From: Acidaminococcus hominis
GTDB taxonomy: Bacteria > Bacillota > Negativicutes > Acidaminococcales > Acidaminococcaceae
Direction of reading: 5' to 3'
Length of the DNA: 64,000 nucleotides
Assembly: GCF_900291475.1 (NCBI RefSeq)
Contig: NZ_OLMM01000002.1
Location: 57,182 to 121,181 of the forward strand
Numbering within the stretch: position 1 is the stretch's first letter; each line of letters starts with the position of its first letter. A program made the position numbers and the translations under genes. Under the pieces are notes generated by a model that had not been told where the DNA came from, ran no database searches, and worked only from the letters and a program-made list of their open reading frames with translations. This document shows, in pieces, positions 1 to 7,351 of this stretch.

Positions 1-144
1 CACCTTGCGGGTGTATTCGGCAGGGTCGGCAATATTTCCCTGTTTCACCATTAGGGCGATCACTTGTTCCAATACGTCTTTTTTGGAAGCGGCGCTTCCG
101 TTTAATTCTACACTTTCCCGTTTCAGTAAATCAGTAATTTGCAT
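1..144 (-). CDS. fruA: Fructose PTS EIIA-containing protein, N-terminal fragment
   Basis: This is the first 48 codons of a gene that runs off the left edge. The visible residues (start MQITDLLKRESVELNG, then an SKKDVLEQVI helix and a GNIADPAEY stretch) match the opening of fructose-type PTS EIIA domains, which pass phosphate from HPr to the sugar permease. The phosphorylated histidine lies beyond the window. It starts 15 bases after the fruK stop codon, so it is the last visible gene of the deacetylase-fruK-fruA transcript. The product probably imports fructose as fructose 1-phosphate, the substrate of FruK. Whether the IIB and IIC domains are fused cannot be seen. Confidence 0.8.
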   Translation of the reverse strand, partial: MQITDLLKRESVELNGSAASKKDVLEQVIALMVKQGNIADPAEYTRKV

Positions 145-159
145 GCTGGTTTCCTTTCG

Positions 160-1065
160 TTACTGCAATTCCTGCATCAGTTGTTCAATGGCGTCGCCTG
201 TGGCAAGGCCCATGGCAAAAGCCGTAGCCGAGCCTGCACAAATCCCCAGGCGCAGGGCATAGGTGTAATCTTGGGTCTTCTGGTAGCCAGCCAAAAAACC
301 AGCTACCATGCTGTCCCCGGCCCCCACGGTGTTTACGGGAGTGCCGGCGGGAGCGGCGCTGGTATGCACCACGCCCTGTGCATCCACCAGGAGGGCACCG
401 CCAGCTCCCAGGGAAATCAAAACGTTTCTGGCTCCCAGCCGCTGGAGTTCCAGGGCCGCGTCAACCAAGTCCTGCCGGGTTGGCAGGGGCCGCTGGAGCA
501 GTTCTTCCAGTTCTTCCCGGTTGGGCTTAATCAGGAAGGGACCGGCGGGCAGGGCTGCTTTCAGCAGCTCACCTGTGGCGTCCACTACGCAGGGGACCTG
601 CTTTGCCGCCATTTTGGCAGTCAGGTCCCAGTACAGGGTATCGGCCCCGCCGCTGGGCTTGGCCCCGGAAAGCACCAGCATATCCTCTGGGGTCAGTTGG
701 TCCAGCTGGGCTTCCAACCGGGACAGATCCTCTGGGGACACCTGGGGCCCCTGGCCGTTGATGGCCGTTTCCTTGCTGCCCCGCACCTTGACGTTTATCC
801 GGGAAAAGCCGCTGCTTACCGGCAGCAGCTCTGCGGGAATGCCGTACTGTGCCAAAAGGCGTTCAATCTCGTCCCCGGTAAAGCCGGCCTTAAAGCCCAG
901 GGCTTTGGTAGAAACTCCCAGGTGGGTAAGAATAATGGACACGTTGATGCCCTTGCCCCCGGGGAAAATTTCCTCGGCCTGGGTCCGGTTGATGTTCCCC
1001 ACCTGAAACTGGGGCACGGTCACCACATAATCCAGGCTGGGATTAAAGGTTACGGTATAAATCAT
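160..1065 (-). CDS. fruK: 1-phosphofructokinase
   Basis: A 301-residue PfkB-family sugar kinase. The first PfkB signature is GGKGINVS at residues 36-43, and the second is NTVGAGDSMVAG around 245-256 with catalytic base Asp251. NPSLDY near the N terminus is typical of 1-phosphofructokinases and tagatose-6-phosphate kinases. It phosphorylates fructose 1-phosphate to fructose 1,6-bisphosphate in the cytoplasm, directly downstream of the fructose PTS whose gene follows 15 bases later. It lies 17 bases after the deacetylase gene, so the three are probably cotranscribed. A tagatose-6-phosphate kinase role is the main alternative, made unlikely by the fruA neighbour. Confidence 0.93.
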   Translation of the reverse strand: MIYTVTFNPSLDYVVTVPQFQVGNINRTQAEEIFPGGKGINVSIILTHLGVSTKALGFKAGFTGDEIERLLAQYGIPAELLPVSSGFSRINVKVRGSKETAINGQGPQVSPEDLSRLEAQLDQLTPEDMLVLSGAKPSGGADTLYWDLTAKMAAKQVPCVVDATGELLKAALPAGPFLIKPNREELEELLQRPLPTRQDLVDAALELQRLGARNVLISLGAGGALLVDAQGVVHTSAAPAGTPVNTVGAGDSMVAGFLAGYQKTQDYTYALRLGICAGSATAFAMGLATGDAIEQLMQELQ

Positions 1066-1082
1066 AAAAGTTCCTCGCGTTC

Positions 1083-1934
1083 TTATAAATCGGTGAAATT
1101 AATTACGGAAATCCCCTGGCTTTTCACCAGGTCCAGGTTTTGGGGCGCTGTTACTGCGGTCAGTTCGGCTTCAAAATCGTGGTCCCACTGGATAGCTGGC
1201 TGGAGCACTGCGTTGTCCGTGCCCGGGTGCAGCATCACTTCCGTGGTGCCTTCCTGAAGCTGCAGCAGAATGGTCCGGAAATTGCTCAGGTCCACCGCCT
1301 CCCCGGCCACAATGCCGCCAAAGTAATCGGGGGTAAGAAAGCCCCTGGCCTTGGCCTTGGACCGGGCCCGCTCTGCCAGCAGATGAAGGCCCATACGGCC
1401 CACCTGCTCACCCAGGTTGCTTTTCCGGGTGGCCAGCAGGGACACAGGAATGGCGGGAATCCGCACCCGTTTTACCCCGCAGCCTTCGCAGAGGCTCAGG
1501 ATAATGTCGATGATTCCCGGCAGCACGTGCATATGCTGGTGGCTGTCAGCGTGGGTGGGACGCAGGCCGGTGGCCAAAAAAGCTTCCAGCTGGGCCTTGC
1601 ATTCTTTTTTCACGTCACTTCTGCGGACCTTGCCGCTGAGATACTGCTTCACAAACTCCTTGTGGCTGGGGAAGAATTCACCGGTCTTGGGGTCAATCAG
1701 GGACGGAATCTCCCTAATTGGCAGCACCGGTTTGCCGTTTACCAGGGTGAAATGGATGCCCAGTCCCAGTTCCGGGTGGGTTTTGGCAATATCCACCGCT
1801 TCCTGGAAGGCTTCCCCGGTAACCATTACCGTGGCAGAACGGATAAGCCCCTGCTCCACCCCTTGGCGCACCGCCGCATTAATATAGGAATGCCGGCCAA
1901 AATCGTCGGCATTAACAATCAACTTTTTGGTCAT
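1083..1934 (-). CDS. ChbG/YdjC-family carbohydrate deacetylase
   Basis: A 283-residue YdjC-fold protein. The metal-binding NADDFG motif is at residues 8-13, His61 lies in GIHFTL, and a HADSHQHMHVLPG segment spans about 128-140. Members such as ChbG remove acetyl groups from diacetylchitobiose or related acetylated sugars using a divalent metal. There is no signal peptide, so it acts in the cytoplasm. It is the first gene of the fru transcript, with a promoter of TTGACA-like GTGACA, 17 bases, TACAAT at 1972-2000. Co-location with a fructose PTS suggests a role in using an acetylated sugar, but the substrate cannot be read from the sequence. Confidence 0.85.
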   Translation of the reverse strand: MTKKLIVNADDFGRHSYINAAVRQGVEQGLIRSATVMVTGEAFQEAVDIAKTHPELGLGIHFTLVNGKPVLPIREIPSLIDPKTGEFFPSHKEFVKQYLSGKVRRSDVKKECKAQLEAFLATGLRPTHADSHQHMHVLPGIIDIILSLCEGCGVKRVRIPAIPVSLLATRKSNLGEQVGRMGLHLLAERARSKAKARGFLTPDYFGGIVAGEAVDLSNFRTILLQLQEGTTEVMLHPGTDNAVLQPAIQWDHDFEAELTAVTAPQNLDLVKSQGISVINFTDL

Positions 1935-1971
1935 AATCTAAGCCTGCCCTTATTTGAATACTTGATATTCT

Positions 1972-2000
1972 ATTGTATCGTAAAATGAGGAGCTTGTCAC
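1972..2000 (-). promoter_or_regulatory. Promoter of the deacetylase-fruK-fruA transcript
   Basis: On the minus strand GTGACA (1995-2000), a 17-base spacer and TACAAT (1972-1977) lie about 40 bases before the deacetylase start. It diverges from the small-RNA promoter at 2059-2087. Confidence 0.6.
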
Positions 2001-2058
2001 TTATGAAACGAAAAGCCGATGCAGGCTTTCCAGCAAATTGGTCAATTTTGTTAGTAGC

Positions 2059-2087
2059 TTGACAGGAACGTGCTTGTTTTGTAATAT
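2059..2087 (+). promoter_or_regulatory. Strong sigma-70 promoter of the candidate small RNA
   Basis: A consensus TTGACA at 2059-2064, an exact 17-base spacer and TAATAT at 2082-2087. No coding region begins downstream; an intrinsic terminator follows about 110 bases later. Confidence 0.8.
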
Positions 2088-2093
2088 TTCTAT

Positions 2094-2202
2094 TAATAGA
2101 AGAAGACTGGACCCTGATGAGGACCTGTTGACCAGCAGCTTGTTGGGGAGTACTCTCTTCTTCATGGCCAGAAGGGCGCAGGGCTTGCTGCGTTCTTTTT
2201 TT
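2094..2202 (+). ncRNA. Candidate small RNA (unrecognised family)
   Basis: About 109 bases lie between the strong promoter and an intrinsic terminator. The predicted transcript closes on itself: GAAGAAGA at 2099-2106 is an exact complement of TCTTCTTC at 2156-2163. Inside this helix CCAGCA/TGTTGG at 2132-2146 forms a hairpin with a three-base loop and one G-U pair. The terminator is CGCAG (2177-2181) with CTGCG (2188-2192), then TTCTTTTTTT. No start codon with a ribosome site and no reasonable open frame is present. It lacks the conserved core of SRP RNA and is too short for 6S RNA. Its position in the fruK/ECF intergenic gap gives no firm clue to function. Confidence 0.6.
2176..2202 (+). terminator. 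Intrinsic terminator of the candidate small RNA
   Basis: A GCGCAG/CTGCGT stem with a short loop is followed by TTCTTTTTTT. It points in the plus direction only. Confidence 0.7.
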
Positions 2203-2360
2203 GTGGGAAAATAGGCACCTGGCTGGGACGGTACCGAAAGGCTGGTCAGGCAAAAGTGTTGCAGCTGGCCATTCGTTTCTTAGTAAAAGCTCCCCTAACA
2301 GCAGTTTTTCTCCGTTGTTCCTGGTTTCCCTACAACCGCAGCCAATTTAGCAGAAATCTG

Positions 2361-2369
2361 TGCTATAAT
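2361..2369 (+). promoter_or_regulatory. Extended -10 promoter of the ECF S-component gene
   Basis: TGCTATAAT is an extended -10 element about 60 bases before the ATG at 2430. No good -35 is seen. No FMN riboswitch consensus is visible in the leader. Confidence 0.5.
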
Positions 2370-2429
2370 GATTCCATATCAGTACTCTGGGATAGGAGCA
2401 CTGAGAAAACGCACCAAGGAGCGCTACGC

Positions 2430-3041
2430 ATGATCAACGAATACAAAACCCGTTCCCGGGTCTTTATAGGGGTGCTGGGGGCTTTGTCCTCCCTGCTTAT
2501 GGCTTTCGAGTTTCCGCTGCCCTTTGCCCCGGCGTATATGAAATTTGAGATTTCCGATGTGGCGGCGATTATGGCGGGCTTTTTTCTGCGGCCCGGTGCA
2601 GCTGCTCTGACAGCCCTGATCAAGATTCTCATCAAGGTGTTTCTCACCGGCAGCAGTACGGCTTTTGTGGGAGAATGGATGGCCCTGTTCTGCAGCCTGG
2701 CCTATGTGCTGCCGGCGTCCTATTTCTACCACCAGTTCCGCACCACCCAAAGTGCCATTCCTGCGCTGCTGTTGGGTACGGGCTTTGCCAGCTTGTTTGC
2801 GGTGCTGGCCAACCGGTACGTGGCCCTGCCCCTGTACGTCAAGATGTTTGGGATTTCCCTAGATACCATTGTGAAAATGGGCTCCGCCACCAACCCTTTC
2901 GTGCACTCTCTCAATGGGTTTCTGCTGCTGACGGTATTTCCCTTTAACCTGATTAAATACGGAATTGTATCCCTGGTGAGCTTCCTGCTGTTCAAAAAAT
3001 CCAGCAAAGCCCTGGCGGACCTGATCAACAAAAATCGCTAA
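2430..3041 (+). CDS. ECF transporter S-component, RibU-like
   Basis: A 203-residue membrane protein with about six hydrophobic segments. FEISDVAAIMAGFFLRPG resembles the riboflavin-binding S-component RibU, where a similar SDVPALIGGF segment follows the first helices. S-components capture vitamins and share an energising ECF module (two ATPases and EcfT) encoded elsewhere. The ATG at 2430 was chosen because AAGGAG lies 8 bases upstream; the frame is open further 5' but without a better start. Riboflavin is the likeliest substrate by resemblance, though no FMN riboswitch supports it, so the substrate is inference. Confidence 0.75.
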   Translation: MINEYKTRSRVFIGVLGALSSLLMAFEFPLPFAPAYMKFEISDVAAIMAGFFLRPGAAALTALIKILIKVFLTGSSTAFVGEWMALFCSLAYVLPASYFYHQFRTTQSAIPALLLGTGFASLFAVLANRYVALPLYVKMFGISLDTIVKMGSATNPFVHSLNGFLLLTVFPFNLIKYGIVSLVSFLLFKKSSKALADLINKNR

Positions 3042-3073
3042 CGATAAACCTGAATGAAGAAAGGATGCTGAGT

Positions 3074-3451
3074 ATGACTGTGGCTTTGGAACTAAAACCC
3101 CTGCCCTACGACCTGACGGTCTGCAAGGTGGCTTCTCCCAAGGAGCTGCCTTTGTCCAGTGATTTTTATTTTGTGGGGAAAACGGACGAGGAACTGTCCC
3201 TGGTCTGTCTGACTAAAGATGTACCGGCAGCAGCGGAACCCCGGGATGATGGCTGGAAGGCTTTCCGCATCCAGGGAGTCCTGGATTTTTCCCTGATGGG
3301 CATTTTGTCCAAACTGTCCGGAATTCTGGCCGAAAATCACATTGGCATTTTCGCCGTATCCACCTACAATACGGATTATATCCTGGTTAAGAAGGAAAAC
3401 TTTACGAAGGCCCTGGACGTTTTGGCGGGGGCAGGCTACCTGATTCTGTAG
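3074..3451 (+). CDS. ACT-domain protein
   Basis: A 125-residue cytoplasmic protein. The second half, FRIQGVLDFSLMGILSKLSGILAENHIGIFAVSTYNTDYILV, has the beta-alpha-beta-beta order and glycine-rich turn of ACT domains, which usually bind amino acids and act as allosteric sensors. The N-terminal half pairs with it as in the two-ACT (CASTOR/DUF2241-like) proteins. The start at 3074 has GAAGAAAGG ending 9 bases upstream; the ATG at 3065 would be too close to it. It follows the ECF gene by 32 bases and is probably cotranscribed. The ligand is unknown. Confidence 0.75.
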   Translation: MTVALELKPLPYDLTVCKVASPKELPLSSDFYFVGKTDEELSLVCLTKDVPAAAEPRDDGWKAFRIQGVLDFSLMGILSKLSGILAENHIGIFAVSTYNTDYILVKKENFTKALDVLAGAGYLIL

Positions 3452-3470
3452 CCAGCCGCCTATGGTCAAC

Positions 3471-3527
3471 AAAAAAGGAAGAACAGCTTGAGGAGTACCT
3501 GAAGCCGTTCTTCCTTTTTATTTTTTC
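3471..3527. terminator. Bidirectional terminator
   Basis: An AAAAAAGGAAGAAC arm pairs with GTTCTTCCTTTTTA about 20 bases later, with T-runs on both strands. It serves the ACT gene on plus and the aldo/keto reductase cluster on minus. Confidence 0.85.
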
Positions 3528-3538
3528 AAGGCCAATTC

Positions 3539-4408
3539 TTAGCCTTTATATTTCCCGCCAAAAACGGGGAATTTGCCGGCAGCGCCGTAATCGTCATAAT
3601 GGACGTTTTTCAAGGTTTCCATATCGGCGTCACTGATGGTAAAGTCCACCGCGGCATTGCTCTTCATATGGTCGGGGTTTGCCGTCTTGGGCAACACCAC
3701 CGTACCCAGCTGCAGGTCATAGCGCAGGTAGAGCTGGGGCACGGTTACGTTGTACTTGTGGGAAATTTCCTGCACGGCGCCAATGTTCATGGCTGCTCCG
3801 TGGGCAATGGGGGCGTAGGCTTCCACCTGGATGCCCTGGGTCTTGCAGTAGTCCAGGAGGGCTGCCGGGGTATGGCCCACATGGCACAGGACCTGGTCCA
3901 CCATAGGTTTGGTGCCGCAATGCTTGATAATATTGTCCAGGTCTTCCTGAAGGAAGTTGGACACGCCAATGGCCCGGAGTTTCCCTGCCAGATAAGCATC
4001 TTCCAGGGCTTTCCAGACTTCTACGTTTTCTGCAAAATAACGGTTTTCCGACTGGTTTACCACTTTCCAGGGCTGGGGGCTGTGGATAATCATCAAATCC
4101 AGGTAGTCCAGACCCATTTTTTCCAGGGTGGCGTCAATGGACGCTTTGGCGCTTTGGTAATCCTTGTGTTCTGCGGCCACCTTGCTGGTCACAAACAGCT
4201 TATCCCGGCTAATGCCGCAGGTGCGGATGCCTTCCCCTACCCCGGCTTCATTGCCGTAGGCCTGGGCCGTATCAAACAGGCGGTAGCCGATTTGCGCAGC
4301 GGCCCGGACGGCGTCTGCTGCGTCTTTGTCTTCAATAAACCAGGTACCCAAACCAAATACGGGAATGTGTACCCCATTGGCTAGCTGTAAGGTTTCGTCA
4401 AAAATCAT
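3539..4408 (-). CDS. Aldo/keto reductase
   Basis: A 289-residue NADPH-dependent aldo/keto reductase barrel. The catalytic tetrad is complete: Asp46 and Tyr51 in FDTAQAYGNE, Lys76 in VTSKV and His109 in IIHSP. The IGVSNF motif after the middle of the protein and the PKTANPDHM segment, which contacts the cofactor phosphate, are both present. It reduces an aldehyde or ketone, probably in the cytoplasm. It is the last gene of a five-gene minus-strand cluster with an FMN reductase-like protein, a CMD-family protein, a cupin and a cyclophilin-fold protein. The physiological substrate cannot be deduced. Confidence 0.9.
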   Translation of the reverse strand: MIFDETLQLANGVHIPVFGLGTWFIEDKDAADAVRAAAQIGYRLFDTAQAYGNEAGVGEGIRTCGISRDKLFVTSKVAAEHKDYQSAKASIDATLEKMGLDYLDLMIIHSPQPWKVVNQSENRYFAENVEVWKALEDAYLAGKLRAIGVSNFLQEDLDNIIKHCGTKPMVDQVLCHVGHTPAALLDYCKTQGIQVEAYAPIAHGAAMNIGAVQEISHKYNVTVPQLYLRYDLQLGTVVLPKTANPDHMKSNAAVDFTISDADMETLKNVHYDDYGAAGKFPVFGGKYKG

Positions 4409-4423
4409 CGTAATTCCTTCTTT

Positions 4424-4942
4424 CTATAAGTTCCGGCCGAAGTCATACAGCTTCTGCCGCATTTTCTCAGTTTTGTTCTGGCTGCCGGCGGCGGTAAAAA
4501 TGCCCCGGTTCCGACACCCCAGATAGTCGATAAATACGTTTTTGTACCAGGTTTCTACCGCAGCGTACACCCCGGGAGAACCGGAGCTAAGAAGCAGTGC
4601 GCTGTCCCGGATGGTACGGGGCATACCGGTGGCGTGCATCCGCTGGATGGCTGCCAGCAGCTGGGCCGAAGCCTCAAAAAAATAGATGGGACTGGCCAGC
4701 ACCAGCAGCTCCGCCTGCCCTAGGGCTGCGATAACCTGGGGGTGGTCGTCCTTTTGGATGCACTTGCCCTGGCCCCTGCCGTGGCAGTACTCACAGCCCA
4801 AGCACCCGGCAATTTTCATAGAGGCCACCGGCAGCACGGTCACGGTATGACCGGCTTCTTGGGCTCCTTCTCTAAAGGCGTCCACCAGGAAGGCGGTATT
4901 GCCGTGGGGCCGGGGACTGCCGTTAAGCACCACGATATTCAC
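4424..4942 (-). CDS. NADPH-dependent FMN reductase-like flavoprotein
   Basis: A 172-residue flavodoxin-fold protein. The FMN phosphate loop is NGSPRPHGN at residues 7-15, and a cysteine cluster C47, C50, C53, C61 (GCLGCEYCHGRGQGKC) resembles iron-sulfur flavoproteins. The GTG start was chosen because AGGAGG lies 10 bases upstream and the start overlaps the TGA of the CMD gene (GTGA). The overlap indicates translational coupling. It probably passes electrons from NAD(P)H via FMN. Whether the cysteines bind an iron-sulfur cluster is open. Confidence 0.78.
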   Translation of the reverse strand: MNIVVLNGSPRPHGNTAFLVDAFREGAQEAGHTVTVLPVASMKIAGCLGCEYCHGRGQGKCIQKDDHPQVIAALGQAELLVLASPIYFFEASAQLLAAIQRMHATGMPRTIRDSALLLSSGSPGVYAAVETWYKNVFIDYLGCRNRGIFTAAGSQNKTEKMRQKLYDFGRNL

Positions 4943-5259
4943 TTGGCATAGACCTCCTTGGCATAGCGGAAGGCGGCCCAGGCTTTGGGCCACCCAGCGT
5001 AGAAAGCAGCCTGGGTGAGGATTTCCGCCATTTCTTCTTTGGTTACGCCGTTTTCCCTGGCTTTGGCAATATGGAATTTCAGGGAGCTGTCCAGCACACC
5101 GCTGGCCATAAGCGCCGTTACCGTAACAATGCTCCGGGTCTTCAGGGGCAGTTCTTTTTCCCGGGCCCAAACTTCCCCAAACAGAACGTCATCATTCAAA
5201 TGGGCGAACTCCGGTGCAAAGTCTCCCAATTGATCTTTGCCTGCAGTGACTTTTGCCAT
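4939..5259 (-). CDS. Carboxymuconolactone decarboxylase-family protein
   Basis: A 106-residue all-helical protein of the CMD/AhpD superfamily, with the typical order LPLKTRSIVTVTALMASG, then a long helix and EILTQAAFYAGWPKAWAAF. It contains no cysteine, so it lacks the CXXC pair of the AhpD peroxidase-reductase group and is closer to the 4-CMD group. It lies in the cluster between the cupin (12 bases) and the flavoprotein (overlapping). In many bacteria such CMD, cupin and aldo/keto reductase genes sit together, but the shared pathway is not established. Confidence 0.82.
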   Translation of the reverse strand: MAKVTAGKDQLGDFAPEFAHLNDDVLFGEVWAREKELPLKTRSIVTVTALMASGVLDSSLKFHIAKARENGVTKEEMAEILTQAAFYAGWPKAWAAFRYAKEVYAK

Positions 5260-5271
5260 GATTGCTTCCTC

Positions 5272-5676
5272 CTATTTCAACTTGTTATAGTCTTCAGCGG
5301 CTACGGGTTCCAGCCACTCGGTGGAACTGTTTTCGCCGGGAACGCCAATGGACAGGTGCTGGAACCATTCATTTTGGGCAGCGCCGTGCCAGTGTTTCAC
5401 TCCTTCGGGGATATTCACCACATCGCCGGGCTTCAGTTCCCGGGCAGGTTTGCCCCATTCCTGGTACCAGCCCCGGCCGGCGGTGACAATGAGAATCTGG
5501 CCGCCGCCCTTGGACGCATGGTGAATATGCCAGTTGTTCCGGCAGCCCGGTTCAAAGGTTACGTTGGAAATATGCACCTGCTCCTTGGAAATGGGATACA
5601 GGTAGCTTTGTCCTACAAAATATTTGGCATAGGCATCATTGGTCTTGCCAATAGGAAATACGCTGAGTTCTTTCAT
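5272..5676 (-). CDS. Cupin-domain protein
   Basis: A 134-residue single-domain cupin. Motif 1 provides His50, His52 and Gln60 (NWHIHHASKGGGQ), and motif 2 is PEGVKHWHG with His95 or His97, followed by His107. These residues usually hold one divalent metal. It is two bases from the cyclophilin-like gene upstream and 12 bases from the CMD gene downstream, so it is part of the same transcript. Enzymatic isomerase, dioxygenase or sensor roles are all possible. Confidence 0.85.
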   Translation of the reverse strand: MKELSVFPIGKTNDAYAKYFVGQSYLYPISKEQVHISNVTFEPGCRNNWHIHHASKGGGQILIVTAGRGWYQEWGKPARELKPGDVVNIPEGVKHWHGAAQNEWFQHLSIGVPGENSSTEWLEPVAAEDYNKLK

Positions 5677-5678
5677 GA

Positions 5679-6047
5679 TTATTCCTCCACCCTTTCAAAT
5701 TTGATTTTGGTATCGCCCAGGTTTTTGAAAAACGTTACGTCATCAGCAATGTGCCCGATGGGCTGCTGTTCAAAGATTTCCCCATTCTGGGCATAGAGAA
5801 TCACCAGGCTGCCCCGGGGCGGCCAATAGGAAATATCGCCAATTTTGTAGCCGGTATACTTGGCTTCTTTGGCAGGCAGGCTGCCCTTGCCCATCCGGAA
5901 GCACATTTCCCGTTCATATAAATTCTGCATGGAATAGGTCTGGGGCAATTTGTTCCACAGCGCCCGGACAGCTTCGTTTTCCTGCAATTTGGCAACGAGA
6001 ACGTGTTTCCCTGCCGTTATTTTGATTTTGCGTTCTTTTTCGGTCAT
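5679..6047 (-). CDS. Cyclophilin-like fold protein
   Basis: A 122-residue protein with the small cyclophilin-like beta-barrel pattern: KIKITAGKHVLVAKLQENEAVRALWNKLP, then GDISYWPPRGSLVILYA and a final glycine-rich strand. The domain is a structural relative of cyclophilins; the isomerase active-site residues are not recognisable. It is the first gene of the five-gene cluster, about 75 bases after a promoter at 6120-6148. Its function is unknown. Such proteins often accompany flavin reductase and cupin genes. Confidence 0.7.
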   Translation of the reverse strand: MTEKERKIKITAGKHVLVAKLQENEAVRALWNKLPQTYSMQNLYEREMCFRMGKGSLPAKEAKYTGYKIGDISYWPPRGSLVILYAQNGEIFEQQPIGHIADDVTFFKNLGDTKIKFERVEE

Positions 6048-6119
6048 GCTGCATCCCGCTTTCTTGAGGATTTGCCAGAAAGAAAGGAGCCTGACAGGCT
6101 TCCTTTTCCTTACAAGTAC

Positions 6120-6148
6120 ACTATAATCCTTTTGCAGGCGTATGTAAA
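6120..6148 (-). promoter_or_regulatory. Promoter of the five-gene redox/cupin cluster
   Basis: On the minus strand TTTACA (6143-6148), a 17-base spacer and TATAGT (6120-6125). Confidence 0.65.
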
Positions 6149-6304
6149 AGGCCTATATTTTATAAAGCGTTATACAATTTATGCATGGAAGTTTCAGCGG
6201 ACTCCCTGCCAAAAACGCCATTTTTCAGCGCAAAAAAGCCAGGCAAAAGGAGGCTTCCTTCTGTCTGGCTCTGCTGCGGTTCCAGCCGTATTTTTTCTGC
6301 TGTC

Positions 6305-6771
6305 TTAGCGTCTGGCCTTACCGGTAAGCTGCTCTACCTGCATCTCATAGACCCGGGTTCTGTCTTTAGCGGCCTGGGTATATTTTTGGCGCCCTTTTCC
6401 AGAAATTGGGGTGCGTACTTGGTGCCAAACTTCAAAAGGCCCTGAACCTTTTCTTCCCCGGTGAGTTCCCGCAGGGTACCAAAACAAATGGCGGAAATAT
6501 ACCGGGTGCTGAATTGCTCCGGCAGAGGCTCGGTAGGGCCTACGACCGTAAAGCAGGCCTTGGAGCAATAGGCCAGGTTGTCGATTTTATGCCCTTCCAC
6601 AGCACAATGGAAGGTGATCAGGCCGGGATCCTCGTACACAAAGGAAATGGGCACGCCGTAGGGATACCCGTCCCTGCCCATGGTGGACAGGACGCCATAC
6701 TGCTGTTGTTTCAACAAAGCAATGGCTTCCTCGTTGGGAATCTGCCGATCTTTCCGTCGCATTTCGTACAT
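6305..6771 (-). pseudogene. PPOX-family flavoprotein (NimA-like), frameshifted near its end
   Basis: The N-terminal 120 residues are a pyridoxamine-5'-phosphate-oxidase-like split barrel: NEEAIALLKQQQYGVLSTMG, then GYPYGVPISFVYE and HKIDNL, as in FMN-binding NimA-like proteins. The frame then leaves the family: in a run of five A (plus 6383-6387) one base appears to be missing. The in-frame product ends NIPRPLKTEPGSMRCR, while the shifted frame restores KYTQAAKDRTRVYEMQVEQL and TGKARR to a TAA at 6305, the usual family ending. The open in-frame product would be 6334-6771 (145 residues). The start has AAGGAGAG nine bases upstream. This is either a real frameshift or a homopolymer sequencing error. 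Confidence 0.8.
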
Positions 6772-6827
6772 AAGTTTTACTCTCCTTAAACTTTCTTTCT
6801 AATATATAGTAATCCTACTGTCTTAGT

Positions 6828-6855
6828 ATTATACTCCTTGCGAATTTCCTGACAA
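6828..6855 (-). promoter_or_regulatory. Promoter of the PPOX gene
   Basis: On the minus strand TTGTCA (6850-6855), a 16-base spacer and TATAAT (6828-6833). The -10 lies in the palindrome AGTATAATACT. Confidence 0.6.
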
Positions 6856-6868
6856 GGGGTCCTGGGAA

Positions 6869-7351
6869 TTATTTCAGGGCTCCTTCCAGCTTCAGCAAAG
6901 CCGTTTTCCGTTCAAGGCCCCCGGCGTAGCCGGTCAGGCTTCCGTCCGTGCCAATAACCCGGTGGCAGGGCACTACCAGGGAAATGGGATTGCTGCCCAC
7001 GGCACCCCCGATGGCCCGGGCGGCTTTGGGTTTCCCCAAGGCTTTGGCCAGTTGACCATAGGTAACGGTGCTGCCGTAAGGAATTTGCAGAAGCTGCTCC
7101 CAGACTTTTTTCTGAAACGCCGTGCCTATAAATTCCAGAGCCGGTGTTGTTTTTGGCTGCTTGCCGGCAAAATACGTATTCAGCCAGGTACAGGTTTCCT
7201 GCAGCACGGGCACCAGTTTTTCCTCCCGGTTTTCTGCCAAAGTACTGCCAAAAGCCTTTTGGCCGCTGAACCACAGGCCCACCAGTTTGTCCCCATTGGC
7301 GGCCAGCACCACTTCCCCCAGGGGAGAGGAATAGTTCCAGGTATATTGCAT
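6869..7351 (-). CDS. ogt: Methylated-DNA-protein cysteine methyltransferase
   Basis: A 160-residue O6-alkylguanine-DNA alkyltransferase. The acceptor site is PCHRV with Cys129, preceded by the helix-turn-helix segment GSTVTYGQLAKALGKPKAAR and followed by GYAGGLERK. It moves the alkyl group from O6-methylguanine to its own cysteine in a single-use reaction. The ATG overlaps the TAA of the upstream glycosylase gene by one base (TAATG), so the two alkylation-repair proteins are translationally coupled. There is no Ada-type sensor domain. Confidence 0.93.
   Translation of the reverse strand: MQYTWNYSSPLGEVVLAANGDKLVGLWFSGQKAFGSTLAENREEKLVPVLQETCTWLNTYFAGKQPKTTPALEFIGTAFQKKVWEQLLQIPYGSTVTYGQLAKALGKPKAARAIGGAVGSNPISLVVPCHRVIGTDGSLTGYAGGLERKTALLKLEGALK

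Noticed and set aside
2094..2202. SRP RNA or 6S RNA identity for the small RNA
   Set aside because: It lacks the SRP apical loop sequence and is too short and differently folded for 6S RNA.
2203..2429. FMN riboswitch before the RibU-like gene
   Set aside because: No FMN-aptamer consensus was seen, and a separate promoter lies directly before the gene.
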